The notes below the pieces were generated by a model. It worked only from the letters and a program-made list of their open reading frames with translations, did no database searches and was not told the origin of the DNA. A stretch of 7,688 bases of DNA from Helicobacter sp. (GTDB taxonomy: Bacteria > Campylobacterota > Campylobacteria > Campylobacterales > Helicobacteraceae): NCBI GenBank assembly GCA_029264655.1, contig JARHZY010000169.1:1-7688 (forward strand), in the 5' to 3' direction. This document shows positions 1 to 6,251 of the stretch, piece by piece. Every line of letters begins with the position of its first letter. The first letter of the stretch is position 1. A program made the translations under genes and the position numbers.

Positions 1-1
1 T

Positions 2-361
2 ATTCAATTTCTTGCAAATTTTAAAAATATTGAATCCATATACTATGCAAGGGGTGTTGGTAGTTTAAGCTCCATCAAACTAACACATGTATTTTTACAC
101 ACTATTTCGCTAAGTTTAAATATACCAATTTATGCTACAAATAGTTTTTATTTTACAGATAATAAAGAGATAAAAGCATTTGCAAATATGTCATTTTTTC
201 TAAAACAAGACTCCACAATAATAAAAGATTCTACAAATAACAATATAGAGTTATCAAAAAGCATTAATCCTACTAAACATTTTGTATTACCAAATGTATT
301 AGTAGAAGAGGATTTTTGTGAATCTTGCATACCACTTTATGTAACACCAGCTATACAATGA
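2..361 (+). CDS. tsaB: TsaB, tRNA threonylcarbamoyladenosine partner protein, C-terminal part (5' end outside window)
   Basis: Frame 2 is open from the left edge to TGA at 359-361 and gives 119 residues. The stretch YARGVGSLSSIKL (about visible residues 15-27) matches the place of the TsaB signature GPGSFTGLRIG, and is followed by a typical ALNIPV-like segment (SLNIPIYATNSFYF). The end, CIPLYVTPAIQ, matches the usual TsaB C-terminus (PxYLR...). TsaB is an inactive ASKHA-fold partner of TsaD in the cytoplasmic complex that makes the t6A modification at position 37 of ANN-decoding tRNAs. The N-terminal half lies outside. The signature is degenerate (GVGSL instead of GPGSF), as expected for a divergent epsilonproteobacterial member. 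No homoserine kinase follows, although in Campylobacter I recall thrB next to this gene. It ends about 100 bp before a hairpin terminator. Identity rests on the signature and the C-terminus, without a search. Confidence 0.8.
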   Translation: MQFLANFKNIESIYYARGVGSLSSIKLTHVFLHTISLSLNIPIYATNSFYFTDNKEIKAFANMSFFLKQDSTIIKDSTNNNIELSKSINPTKHFVLPNVLVEEDFCESCIPLYVTPAIQ

Positions 362-458
362 ACAAAAGAATGCAAATTAGAGGCATTAACAAAACTAGTT
401 TATGGCTAAATAGCTTATGTATAATAAAATATTGAAATATGAATGCAATAAATAATAT

Positions 459-499
459 GGCTTTAGATATTAATCCCTAATATTAAAGCCTTATAATTT
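459..499 (+). terminator. Hairpin terminator after tsaB, probably bidirectional
   Basis: GGCTTTA (459-465), a bulged G and ATATTA (467-472) pair with TAATAT (478-483) and TAAAGCC (484-490) around the loop ATCCC. This gives a 13-bp stem with one bulge. It is followed by TTATAATTT, a weak U tract. It lies between the converging tsaB and the broken small gene, and the other strand also has an AT-rich tail, so it could stop transcription both ways. Confidence 0.65.
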
Positions 500-519
500 A
501 GTATTAAATAAGTTTATGC

Positions 520-690
520 TTATAATAAACCCCTTTTTCTTAGCTCTTCTTCTATTAATTCTCTTGCTTTAGCATTTTCAACCCTAGAACTTAATTCTAA
601 AAGCTATAAATCACTCAAAGTAGCTAATTTTCTTTTATTAAAATCTTTTAAAAAATCATTTGCTTTACCTAAAAAATCTGAAAATCCCAT
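520..690 (-). pseudogene. Small hypothetical protein gene broken by an in-frame TAG
   Basis: On the - strand an ATG at 690-688 sits behind AAAGGATTAACA, a good ribosome binding site. The frame encodes 56 codons plus TAA (522-520). It is open except for TAG at 606-604 (codon 29). The first part starts MGFSDFLGKANDFLKDF; after the stop it reads LLELSSRVENAKARELIE and ends in EELRKRGLL. Both halves look like one charged, helical small protein: the TLSDxELLEL...NAKARxLIxEELxxRG pattern is familiar from small proteins that end in a helical hairpin. A single base change from GAG, CAG or AAG would restore it. I do not recognise a named family. If the stop is real, only a 28-residue peptide is made. 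Sequencing error or readthrough are alternatives. It converges on tsaB. Confidence 0.6.
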
Positions 691-732
691 TGTTAATCCT
701 TTTGATTAAATTTACACATAGAGTGCAACTAG

Positions 733-759
733 ATTTTATATAAAAAAATAATAAGTCAA
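733..759 (-). promoter_or_regulatory. Candidate promoter of the broken small gene
   Basis: Reading the - strand, TTGACT (759-754) is followed after 13-15 bases of T-rich sequence by TATAAAAT (740-733), about 43 bp upstream of the ATG at 690. The spacing to a classical -35 is short, but epsilonproteobacterial promoters rely mainly on the -10 and a T-rich upstream tract, which is present. Confidence 0.35.
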
Positions 760-849
760 GTAGTTTTTAGATTATTTTAGTATCAGGCAATATTAATAAT
801 TCAAGCTTTTATTTAGGGATATTTGCAAAAAATCTTATAGTATAACAAT

Positions 850-887
850 AATGCTAGTTATATTGAAAGTGGGGGATAGCATTTTTT
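850..887 (+). terminator. Hairpin with T run, orphan terminator-like element
   Basis: AATGCTA (850-856) and TAGCATT (877-883) form a 7-bp stem with a 20-nt loop containing GGGGG. The 3' arm runs straight into six T (882-887). On the + strand no gene precedes it. A -10-like TATAAC at 841-846 lies just before. In minus-strand RNA the same stem would sit about 100 nt after the der stop, where it could end the der transcript, but without a good U tract. Confidence 0.3.
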
Positions 888-982
888 CAAAACTTATTTA
901 CTCAATATTTTTCAAGTAAATTTACTTCATAATTTTTACTTTTTTAAGTATTTTATGAAAGCATGCTAAAGGATATTAAGTA

Positions 983-2812
983 TTATTCATACTGCTCAAT
1001 ATCTTGCAATTCATATGTTTGTGTTGTATCGTTTAGTTCTTTTGTTTTTTTACCTCTTGTTTCAATAAAAATTGGTGTGCCAAGAAAACCAAAGCTTTGA
1101 CGCAGTGTATTAATAATATATCTTTTATAACTAAAATGCAGGGCATTTGGTCTATTCATAATAAGTGCAATTTTTGGTGGTTTAGAATCAAATTGCGTTG
1201 CATAATAAATTTTAACAAGTTTTCCATGATCGCTTGGTATAGGGTGTTTTTTGAGTGCATTTTGTATGCATTCATTAAGTTTTGCAGTTGGGATTCTAAG
1301 ACTAAAATGTTTATACACTTCTACAATTTTTTGTTTAAGTTCTTTTATGTGTCTGTGTGTTGTGCTAGAAGTAGTAATGATTGGAGCATATTCTAAAAAT
1401 TTAAATTTACGCTTATAAATTGCTAGACGGCTTTCAAACTCTTTATTTCTTATATCCCATTTATGAAAAACCACAATGATACTAAGTCCATTGTTGTTCG
1501 CAATTGAGCTAATTTTCTCATCAAGTTCTACAAAATCTGTGCTACAATCAAGCACAAGCAGAGCAATATCACATTCTTGTAACATTTTTTGTGTTCTATC
1601 AAGTGCATATTTTTCTATCCCTTCAATCTTACTGCGTCTGCGGATACCTGCAGTATCAATGAAAGTAATCTTATAGTTATCATACATAATATATGCATCA
1701 ACAGGATCAATAGTAGTCCCTGCAATGTCTGATACAAGCGAGCGATTTGTATTTGTAAGTGCATTTAATAGTGAGCTTTTGCCAACATTTGGTCGCCCAA
1801 TAATACCTACCGCAATATTATTATCTTGTTGCTTAGAATTAAGATTTGCTAATGTATCATATTGATGGGACGCATCGGAATCTTTCTTATTTTGTGCTTG
1901 CTGGGATTCTATATAGTTCATACTTTCATCATCCCCAAAATGAACAATACATTCTCTATCATCAAAATAATCTAAAAAATCAAGTGCTTGTATTTTTTTA
2001 GATTGTAGTTCAATTTTTTTAGAATCTATAAGTGTTTGTATCATATCTTCAATACTTGATAAAAGTTTTGTAATGCCACGATTATGTGCAACTGAAATTG
2101 TAATATAAGGCACACCAAATGCCATAAAGTCATTGGCTTGGAGTGCAATTTTATCGCTATCAACTTTATTTAACACAAGTAAAAGCGGTTTTTGCTTGCT
2201 TAGCTCCCTAAAGATTCTAATATCTTCATCTGCAACAATACTGCTCCCATCAACCATATATATAATAATATCACTTGTAGCAACAACTTGGTAAGAATGA
2301 AATGCAATACTCTCTTTTAGCCGCATTGCAATAAGGGCTTGTTGGTGTGGATTGCTACGATTGATTCCATGTATATCTGCCACATTGTGTTCTTGTGTGG
2401 CTATAGGTATAGTGTTTTGCCTGTAAAATGCTTTTAGTTTATGTGCTAAAACTTCAAGCCCACCTGTATCAATCAATGTAATATCAAAATTATTAAGTCG
2501 CAAATCTCTTTTGTTAATATCACGCGTACTGCCACTTATATGTGAAGTTATTGCTATATTTTTTTGATTTAATCTATTAAAAAGCGAGCTTTTACCAACA
2601 TTTGGTCTGCCCATAATTGCAACACTTGCGATTGGTTTTATATCGTGTGGTATAGATTTTTTTAGGCTTACATCGAAAGATTGTGTATCGCTATGTATGT
2701 GCTTTTTTTGTGTAGTATTGTTGGAATCTTTTGTATATTTTTTACCAAGCCCAAGCAATGCTGTTTTTTGTTTTTTATTACTTGATAATCTATATTTCAT
2801 ATCTTTTTTCAT
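983..2812 (-). CDS. der: Ribosome-assembly GTPase Der (EngA), unusually long
   Basis: 609 residues with two tandem GTPase domains and a KH-like C-terminal domain, the Der architecture; the protein assists maturation of the 50S subunit in the cytoplasm. Domain 1: G1 GRPNVGKSS at 69-77, SGSTRD at 93-98, DTGG at 115-118, NKVD at 215-218. Domain 2: G1 GRPNVGKSS at 339-347, AGTTIDP at 364-370, DTAG at 386-389, then HKWD at 450-453, where NKWD is expected. The KH-like part is about 505-590. Family members are usually about 440-500 residues. The excess is about 60 Lys-rich N-terminal residues, about 35 residues after DTGG (120-155) and about 50 in the linker between the G domains (roughly 280-330, acidic and Gln/Asn-rich). 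No ATG near the G1 motif allows a shorter start; Met5 (2800) is a possible alternative and the ribosome binding site is weak for both. It lies 85 bp downstream of the omp gene on the same strand. Confidence 0.95.
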   Translation of the reverse strand: MKKDMKYRLSSNKKQKTALLGLGKKYTKDSNNTTQKKHIHSDTQSFDVSLKKSIPHDIKPIASVAIMGRPNVGKSSLFNRLNQKNIAITSHISGSTRDINKRDLRLNNFDITLIDTGGLEVLAHKLKAFYRQNTIPIATQEHNVADIHGINRSNPHQQALIAMRLKESIAFHSYQVVATSDIIIYMVDGSSIVADEDIRIFRELSKQKPLLLVLNKVDSDKIALQANDFMAFGVPYITISVAHNRGITKLLSSIEDMIQTLIDSKKIELQSKKIQALDFLDYFDDRECIVHFGDDESMNYIESQQAQNKKDSDASHQYDTLANLNSKQQDNNIAVGIIGRPNVGKSSLLNALTNTNRSLVSDIAGTTIDPVDAYIMYDNYKITFIDTAGIRRRSKIEGIEKYALDRTQKMLQECDIALLVLDCSTDFVELDEKISSIANNNGLSIIVVFHKWDIRNKEFESRLAIYKRKFKFLEYAPIITTSSTTHRHIKELKQKIVEVYKHFSLRIPTAKLNECIQNALKKHPIPSDHGKLVKIYYATQFDSKPPKIALIMNRPNALHFSYKRYIINTLRQSFGFLGTPIFIETRGKKTKELNDTTQTYELQDIEQYE

Positions 2813-2840
2813 AATATCAACTTAATGAATGTAGTTCTTT

Positions 2841-2883
2841 AGAGTAGGTAACCCTACAAAAGTAGGGCTACAGAAGAGTAGGT
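2841..2883 (-). promoter_or_regulatory. Intergenic stem-loop with GTAGG repeats between omp and der
   Basis: In minus-strand RNA GTAGCCCTAC (2871-2862) pairs fully with GTAGGGTTAC (2857-2848) around a UUUU loop, with one G-U pair. On the + strand the same position is an A-C mismatch, so the structure fits RNA read from omp towards der. The element is flanked by a direct repeat AGAGTAGGT (2841-2849 and 2875-2883). GTAGG at 2844-2848 can alternatively pair with CCTAC at 2853-2857, which excludes the long stem. No U tract follows, so it is not a standard terminator; an attenuator, processing site or 3'-end stabiliser are possible. Confidence 0.5.
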
Positions 2884-2897
2884 TGTATAGAATATGA

Positions 2898-3434
2898 TTA
2901 GAAATGCAAACCTAATGTAAGGCTTACTCTATGCATCTCTACTTCAATTCCACCTAGTTTTGGCTTCTGCCAAGATGCATCAATACCAACTGCTAGTGGA
3001 ATAACTGGTATTTTAACTTTTAAGCCATAGTTCAATGCCCAAGTATTTGAAATCGCTCCATTTGTGAATTGAGAATAGGCTGCACCTACATATGGAGTAA
3101 GCCAAAAGAACTCAAATCCCACTACAGCACCATATTGAATATTATTGTTTCTGTCATTACCATTTAATACTACATTCAATGCATTATCTTTGGAGAAACC
3201 TGTAATATTTTCCCACTTAACAAATGGTGCAATGCGGAATGAGCCCGGTTTTAACCATAAACGCCCATACGCACCATAAGTCAAATGATCATTAAAATTC
3301 CAACTTGATACATTATCAAAAGTTGTACCCACCATACCACCAACTTCTGGAGATATAAAAGGAAGCGCTTGCATACTTCCTGCTGTAAGCAAACCTGCTA
3401 ATACTGCTGCTTTCATACATTTTGTAGTTTTCAT
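2898..3434 (-). CDS. Small outer-membrane beta-barrel protein (Helicobacter type)
   Basis: 178 residues. A signal peptide is clear: MKTTKCMKA followed by the hydrophobic AVLAGLLTAGSMQA, with cleavage likely after about residue 20-23. The rest alternates polar and hydrophobic residues in short segments rich in Gly, Tyr, Trp and Phe (for example ISPEVGGMVGT, HLTYGAYGRLWLK, IQYGAVVGFEFFWL, VSLTLGLHF), as in an eight-stranded barrel. The C-terminal Phe is the BAM-recognition end of outer-membrane proteins. This resembles small Helicobacter outer-membrane beta-barrel proteins of unknown role; I cannot name a specific homolog. The start is supported by AAGGAT at 3444-3439, close to the ATG, and a good -10 further up. 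Der follows on the same strand. A pore or adhesin role is not shown by the sequence. Confidence 0.8.
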   Translation of the reverse strand: MKTTKCMKAAVLAGLLTAGSMQALPFISPEVGGMVGTTFDNVSSWNFNDHLTYGAYGRLWLKPGSFRIAPFVKWENITGFSKDNALNVVLNGNDRNNNIQYGAVVGFEFFWLTPYVGAAYSQFTNGAISNTWALNYGLKVKIPVIPLAVGIDASWQKPKLGGIEVEMHRVSLTLGLHF

Positions 3435-3500
3435 ATTTATCCTTTCAACATTGTGTGAAATTTATCCAAAATACCTTATAAGCAAGGATTTGAATGCACA

Positions 3501-3530
3501 ATTATACAATTCATATCGTCAAATAAAGCA
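3501..3530 (-). promoter_or_regulatory. Promoter of the omp gene
   Basis: On the - strand a perfect TATAAT (3506-3501) is preceded by TTG and a T-rich tract, with TTGACG only 10 bases upstream and no well-spaced -35. This is the usual Helicobacter sigma-80 promoter style. Transcription would start near 3494, giving a leader of about 60 nt. Confidence 0.55.
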
Positions 3531-3616
3531 AATAAAATATAAAATATAGCAAAATATTGCGTCTTATCTTCTATTGTTACAAAAAAACTCTTTCATGATA
3601 AGAAATATAAAACATT

Positions 3617-3651
3617 TTTACAATAATTTATTCTGCTTCTATATAATTATT
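3617..3651 (+). promoter_or_regulatory. Promoter of pldA with an overlapping inverted repeat
   Basis: TTTACA (3617-3622) and TATAAT (3642-3647) are 19 bases apart, about 75 bp upstream of the pldA start. AATAATT (3622-3628) and AATTATT (3645-3651) form an inverted repeat that overlaps both elements and could be an operator, although in such AT-rich DNA a 7-bp repeat can arise by chance. Confidence 0.4.
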
Positions 3652-3705
3652 TCTATCATTCCAATAAAGTTGTATTATTTATACCAAAAAGATTAAAATT
3701 TCTAT

Positions 3706-3714
3706 GGGGAGGGG
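3706..3714 (+). promoter_or_regulatory. Ribosome binding site that sets the pldA start at 3722
   Basis: GGGGAGGGG lies 7 bases before the ATG at 3722. The upstream in-frame ATG at 3704 overlaps this site and has no ribosome binding site of its own, and starting there would put MGRGNT in front of the signal peptide. Confidence 0.65.
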
Positions 3715-3721
3715 CAATACT

Positions 3722-4786
3722 ATGTTTTTTAAATATTATATAGTGTTATGTGTATTTATGTTACCACTAATAGCAAAAATACAAGAAAATATGAAACGGC
3801 TTAACACAATAGCACAAGAACAACAAACATATATACTAGATACAGATTCTAAGCAACATGTCCAAACACCATCATTGCAGCAAAACGATAAAGAGCAAAT
3901 AGAACAAATACCGCATACTATACAAACACAACAAATAAAGGCATATCCACTCCTGCATAAAGATTCAAAAGATGCATTATTAAACACTATTAACACTTCA
4001 CAAACCCCAAATGCTATTCCTGCACCATTAACAACAAATGCACTTTTAAGTATTGAAGATTGGCGTGATACCTATTTTATTTATCTCTATAATTTTACAC
4101 CTATGGCAAATCCACTTTATGTGCCTTATGAGCTTAAGGGGCAAATAAGCTTTCGTGTGCCTTTGGTGCGTAATATACTAAATAGTGGCGGAATCTTTTA
4201 TTTTGCTTTTACTGATACTTTCTTTTTCCAACTTTTTAATGAAAAGGCAAGTTCGCCTGTTAGAGATAACGATTTCCAACCAGAATTTCTTTTTACTTAT
4301 CCTATGAATATAGCATTTTGGGGTGGCACACTCACAGAGCTTACAACGGGATGGCGGCATATTAGCAATGGTGAAATAGATATGGCACAAGGTGGTTTGA
4401 CAGATAAAAGCAGGGGTAGTGATAGATGGATATTTAAGGGCAGATGGACAACAACGCATTGGGGTGTTGATGCAGAAGTATTTGTGCCGGTTAGATTCTA
4501 TCCTGAAAATCCATTAATTTATAAATATATGGGAAGTCTTGAACTCAAAGTATTTATGCGTTACCATAAACATTTGGCAGACATGACACTTACAGGATTA
4601 TTACGAAAAATACAGCCGGGCAAAAAAGTAAATAATGTGCATGGTGGCTTGCGACTTAGCTATACTTATAAGATCAATCCATATTATGGAATCTATGTGC
4701 AATATTTTGTTGGTTATGGAGACTATCTCTATGAATATGATACAGCAGGACATAGAATTGGTATTGGTCTGCGTTTTGTGCGGTAA
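3722..4786 (+). CDS. pldA: Outer-membrane phospholipase A1 (OMPLA/PldA)
   Basis: 354 residues from the ATG at 3722. The protein hydrolyses acyl esters of phospholipids in the outer membrane as a calcium-dependent barrel enzyme. MFFKYYIVLCVFMLPLIAK is a signal peptide. A Gln/Thr-rich, low-complexity segment follows (about 25-100), then the barrel (about 112-354). The active-site signature is seen as GWRHISNGE: His213, Ser215, Asn216, Gly217, the counterparts of E. coli His142 and Ser144. The third catalytic residue, Asn156 in E. coli (SRSWNR), aligns with SRGSDR at 230-235, so Asp234 replaces Asn. The C-terminus GYGDYLYEYD...HRIGIGLRF closely follows the E. coli pattern GYGESLIDYN. It is divergent from omp, with its own promoter. 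In Helicobacter this enzyme is linked to membrane lysophospholipid and colonisation; no phase-variable homopolymer tract is seen here. Confidence 0.9.
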   Translation: MFFKYYIVLCVFMLPLIAKIQENMKRLNTIAQEQQTYILDTDSKQHVQTPSLQQNDKEQIEQIPHTIQTQQIKAYPLLHKDSKDALLNTINTSQTPNAIPAPLTTNALLSIEDWRDTYFIYLYNFTPMANPLYVPYELKGQISFRVPLVRNILNSGGIFYFAFTDTFFFQLFNEKASSPVRDNDFQPEFLFTYPMNIAFWGGTLTELTTGWRHISNGEIDMAQGGLTDKSRGSDRWIFKGRWTTTHWGVDAEVFVPVRFYPENPLIYKYMGSLELKVFMRYHKHLADMTLTGLLRKIQPGKKVNNVHGGLRLSYTYKINPYYGIYVQYFVGYGDYLYEYDTAGHRIGIGLRFVR

Positions 4787-4799
4787 AACTTTAATAAAA

Positions 4800-4829
4800 T
4801 TGCTTTTAACAAACATTTTATACTATAAA
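4800..4829 (+). promoter_or_regulatory. Candidate promoter for the phosphoesterase gene
   Basis: TTGCTT (4800-4805) and TATAAA (4824-4829) are 18 bases apart, about 39 bp before the ATG at 4868. They suggest transcription independent of pldA, although no clear terminator separates the two genes. Confidence 0.4.
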
Positions 4830-4867
4830 TTATGCTAAGATTAGAAAAAGAGAAATAAAGGCAGAAC

Positions 4868-5521
4868 ATGCAAATATCACTTGATACTTTTATTATTTCT
4901 GATACACATTTTGGGCATAAGCATGTGCTTATTAAAGAGCCCCTGCGAACTATTACACTTAACAATACCCACTTTAAATCATTTGATGATTTAAGTGTGC
5001 ATTGGTGGAATGAGGTTGTTGGGATACAAGATGATGTCTTGCATTTGGGGGATTTGTTTTTTGGTGATGGTGATAGTGTGCTTCCAAAATTAAATGGACA
5101 TAAAATGCTTGTTGTAGGTAATAATGATATGGGTAAATACCAAAAGCTAAAGGATTGGGAGATTGTAAAAAAAATAAAATTTAAGATTCCAGAAAAAGAT
5201 ACAATGAAAAAAGCAATGAAAAAAAAATGGGGAAGCGAGCTTAAGAATCCTTATGCAACAGGTTTGATTGTTGATGTGAATAATGTGCGTATTATGTTTA
5301 GCCATTTTCCAGTTGGAGAGCGTAAAAAAAATGATAAATACCATAAAGCACGCGATATTATTGATTATGCTTATTGCTTAGCAGAATGTGAAGTTAATAT
5401 ACATGGGCATATCCATTCACGCGAAAGTGTGCAAGATTACTGCATTAATGCTAGCACCGAGCGATTATATTTCCGCCCTAAAAAATTACGCGATATTCTT
5501 TCTTCATGGGCACATGTGTGA
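4868..5521 (+). CDS. Calcineurin-like metallophosphoesterase
   Basis: 217 residues, no signal peptide, so cytoplasmic. Metallophosphoesterase motifs are in order: SDTHFGH (Asp12, His14, plus His17), LHLGD (Asp62), GNND (84-87), SHFP (His146) and GHIH (His181, His183). These bind the two-metal centre of the calcineurin-like fold. The pattern DTHFGH...GD...GHIH fits the stand-alone phosphoesterase group often found in phages and bacteria (COG4186-like). The substrate is unknown and cannot be told from the sequence. The canonical GNHD motif has Asn86 in place of the general-acid His, a single-base difference in codon terms. A Lys-rich segment (about 100-121) follows. The ATG is supported by AAAGG seven bases upstream. 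It is followed after 34 bp by the membrane protein gene, so the two may be cotranscribed. Confidence 0.85.
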   Translation: MQISLDTFIISDTHFGHKHVLIKEPLRTITLNNTHFKSFDDLSVHWWNEVVGIQDDVLHLGDLFFGDGDSVLPKLNGHKMLVVGNNDMGKYQKLKDWEIVKKIKFKIPEKDTMKKAMKKKWGSELKNPYATGLIVDVNNVRIMFSHFPVGERKKNDKYHKARDIIDYAYCLAECEVNIHGHIHSRESVQDYCINASTERLYFRPKKLRDILSSWAHV

Positions 5522-5544
5522 TACTTATTGAGTTATAGAATCTA

Positions 5545-5558
5545 AAGGATAATTTTTG
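5545..5558 (+). promoter_or_regulatory. Ribosome binding site and TTG start of the membrane protein gene
   Basis: AAGGA (5545-5549) lies six bases before TTG (5556-5558), a normal spacing. No ATG occurs in the early part of this frame before the first membrane segment, so TTG is the best start. Confidence 0.55.
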
Positions 5559-6179
5559 TTTTCTTTCTATCATATATTCCATTTATTATCTCTTCGACAA
5601 AAAGTAATAGTAGGCATACTTGTAGGGAGTGTGGTATTTGGTATTTTAGGTATATGCTTAACGCAATTTATATGGATATTTTCTCTTATGGGTGGTTGTC
5701 TCTCATATATTGTTCTCATGGTGGTAACGCTTTATTCTATCCGCACAAAAATTATGCAAAAAATTGCAGAAGCAGATACAGAAGAAAAACTACTTAAATA
5801 TGCAAGCAAATATGATGATATGGCAGAACAAGAAATATTGCAAGATTCTAAAGATACTGCATTGCAACATGATGCAACAAAGGGACCAAAAGAATCACAA
5901 AATCACCAACCAAATATAAAGGAGAAATATAAAAAACAATTAAAATTTCTTGATATATCAAAGGCAAGTTTGGGCTTTGAGCTTAGCTTCTCATTGCCGC
6001 GTATATTTGTTTTTCTTGGTATGATTTTATGCTTTGTTATACTCGTGTGGTTTGGTGTATTTTTTCCATTTGTTTATCTATTTGGTGTTTTTCTTGGTGT
6101 TATACTTGTTGTGTGTGCTTTGCTTATAGTAGAGTGGCATAATGAATATACAAAAAACAATAAAAGCAAAAATATATAA
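5556..6179 (+). CDS. Four-helix inner-membrane protein of unknown function
   Basis: 207 residues from a TTG start. Four hydrophobic segments are visible: about 17-36 (VIVGILVGSVVFGILGICL), 38-60, 149-169 and 172-193. Between the two helix pairs lies a hydrophilic, charged stretch (about 62-135) with a likely coiled-coil start (IMQKIAEADTEEKLLKYASK) and a Lys/Gln-rich, low-complexity part. The short Lys/Asn-rich tail after residue 194 suits a cytoplasmic end, and with an even number of helices the N-terminus and the middle loop would also be cytoplasmic. No catalytic motif is seen and I do not recognise the family. It follows the phosphoesterase by 34 bp and precedes the Hcp-like gene by 72 bp on the same strand. 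A transport or envelope-related role would be a guess. Confidence 0.75.
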   Translation: MFSFYHIFHLLSLRQKVIVGILVGSVVFGILGICLTQFIWIFSLMGGCLSYIVLMVVTLYSIRTKIMQKIAEADTEEKLLKYASKYDDMAEQEILQDSKDTALQHDATKGPKESQNHQPNIKEKYKKQLKFLDISKASLGFELSFSLPRIFVFLGMILCFVILVWFGVFFPFVYLFGVFLGVILVVCALLIVEWHNEYTKNNKSKNI

Positions 6180-6203
6180 ATATTTTGTTACAATCATATT
6201 ATA

Positions 6204-6225
6204 TTTATCTATGAAGTTAGATAAA
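6204..6225 (+). promoter_or_regulatory. Leader hairpin upstream of the Hcp-like gene
   Basis: TTTATCTA (6204-6211) and TAGATAAA (6218-6225) form a perfect 8-bp stem with a six-base loop, ending 13 bases before the AAAGG ribosome binding site at 6239-6243. There is no T run, so it is not a standard terminator. It may protect the 5' end or modulate translation. Confidence 0.3.
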
Positions 6226-6251
6226 GAAAATTGAATATAAAGGTAGTTAAG

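Larger units (their letters stand above)
691..982. other. Non-coding spacer between the broken small gene and der
   Basis: No supportable gene is seen in this AT-rich stretch. It holds the small-gene promoter, a plus-strand hairpin with a T run (850-887), the perfect 14-nt palindrome AAGTAAATTTACTT at 914-927 and a short inverted repeat TACTT-TTTT-AAGTA at 937-950. The last two lie just downstream of the der stop and may mark the end of the der transcript. Confidence 0.5.

Noticed and set aside
358..435. 25-codon frame whose ATG overlaps the tsaB stop (ATGA)
   Set aside because: The overlap looks like translational coupling, but the peptide has no recognisable pattern and ends before the terminator; thrB, the expected neighbour, does not start this way.
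1097..1676. Plus-strand open frames inside der
   Set aside because: They are shadows of der on the other strand; Der motifs are unambiguous.
3706..3714. G-rich tract as a phase-variation switch for pldA
   Set aside because: The tract is GGGGAGGGG, interrupted and outside the coding frame from 3722; it is too short and mixed for slippage of the known kind.
3704..3721. Upstream ATG for pldA
   Set aside because: It overlaps the GGGGAGGGG ribosome binding site and would precede the signal peptide with six non-typical residues.
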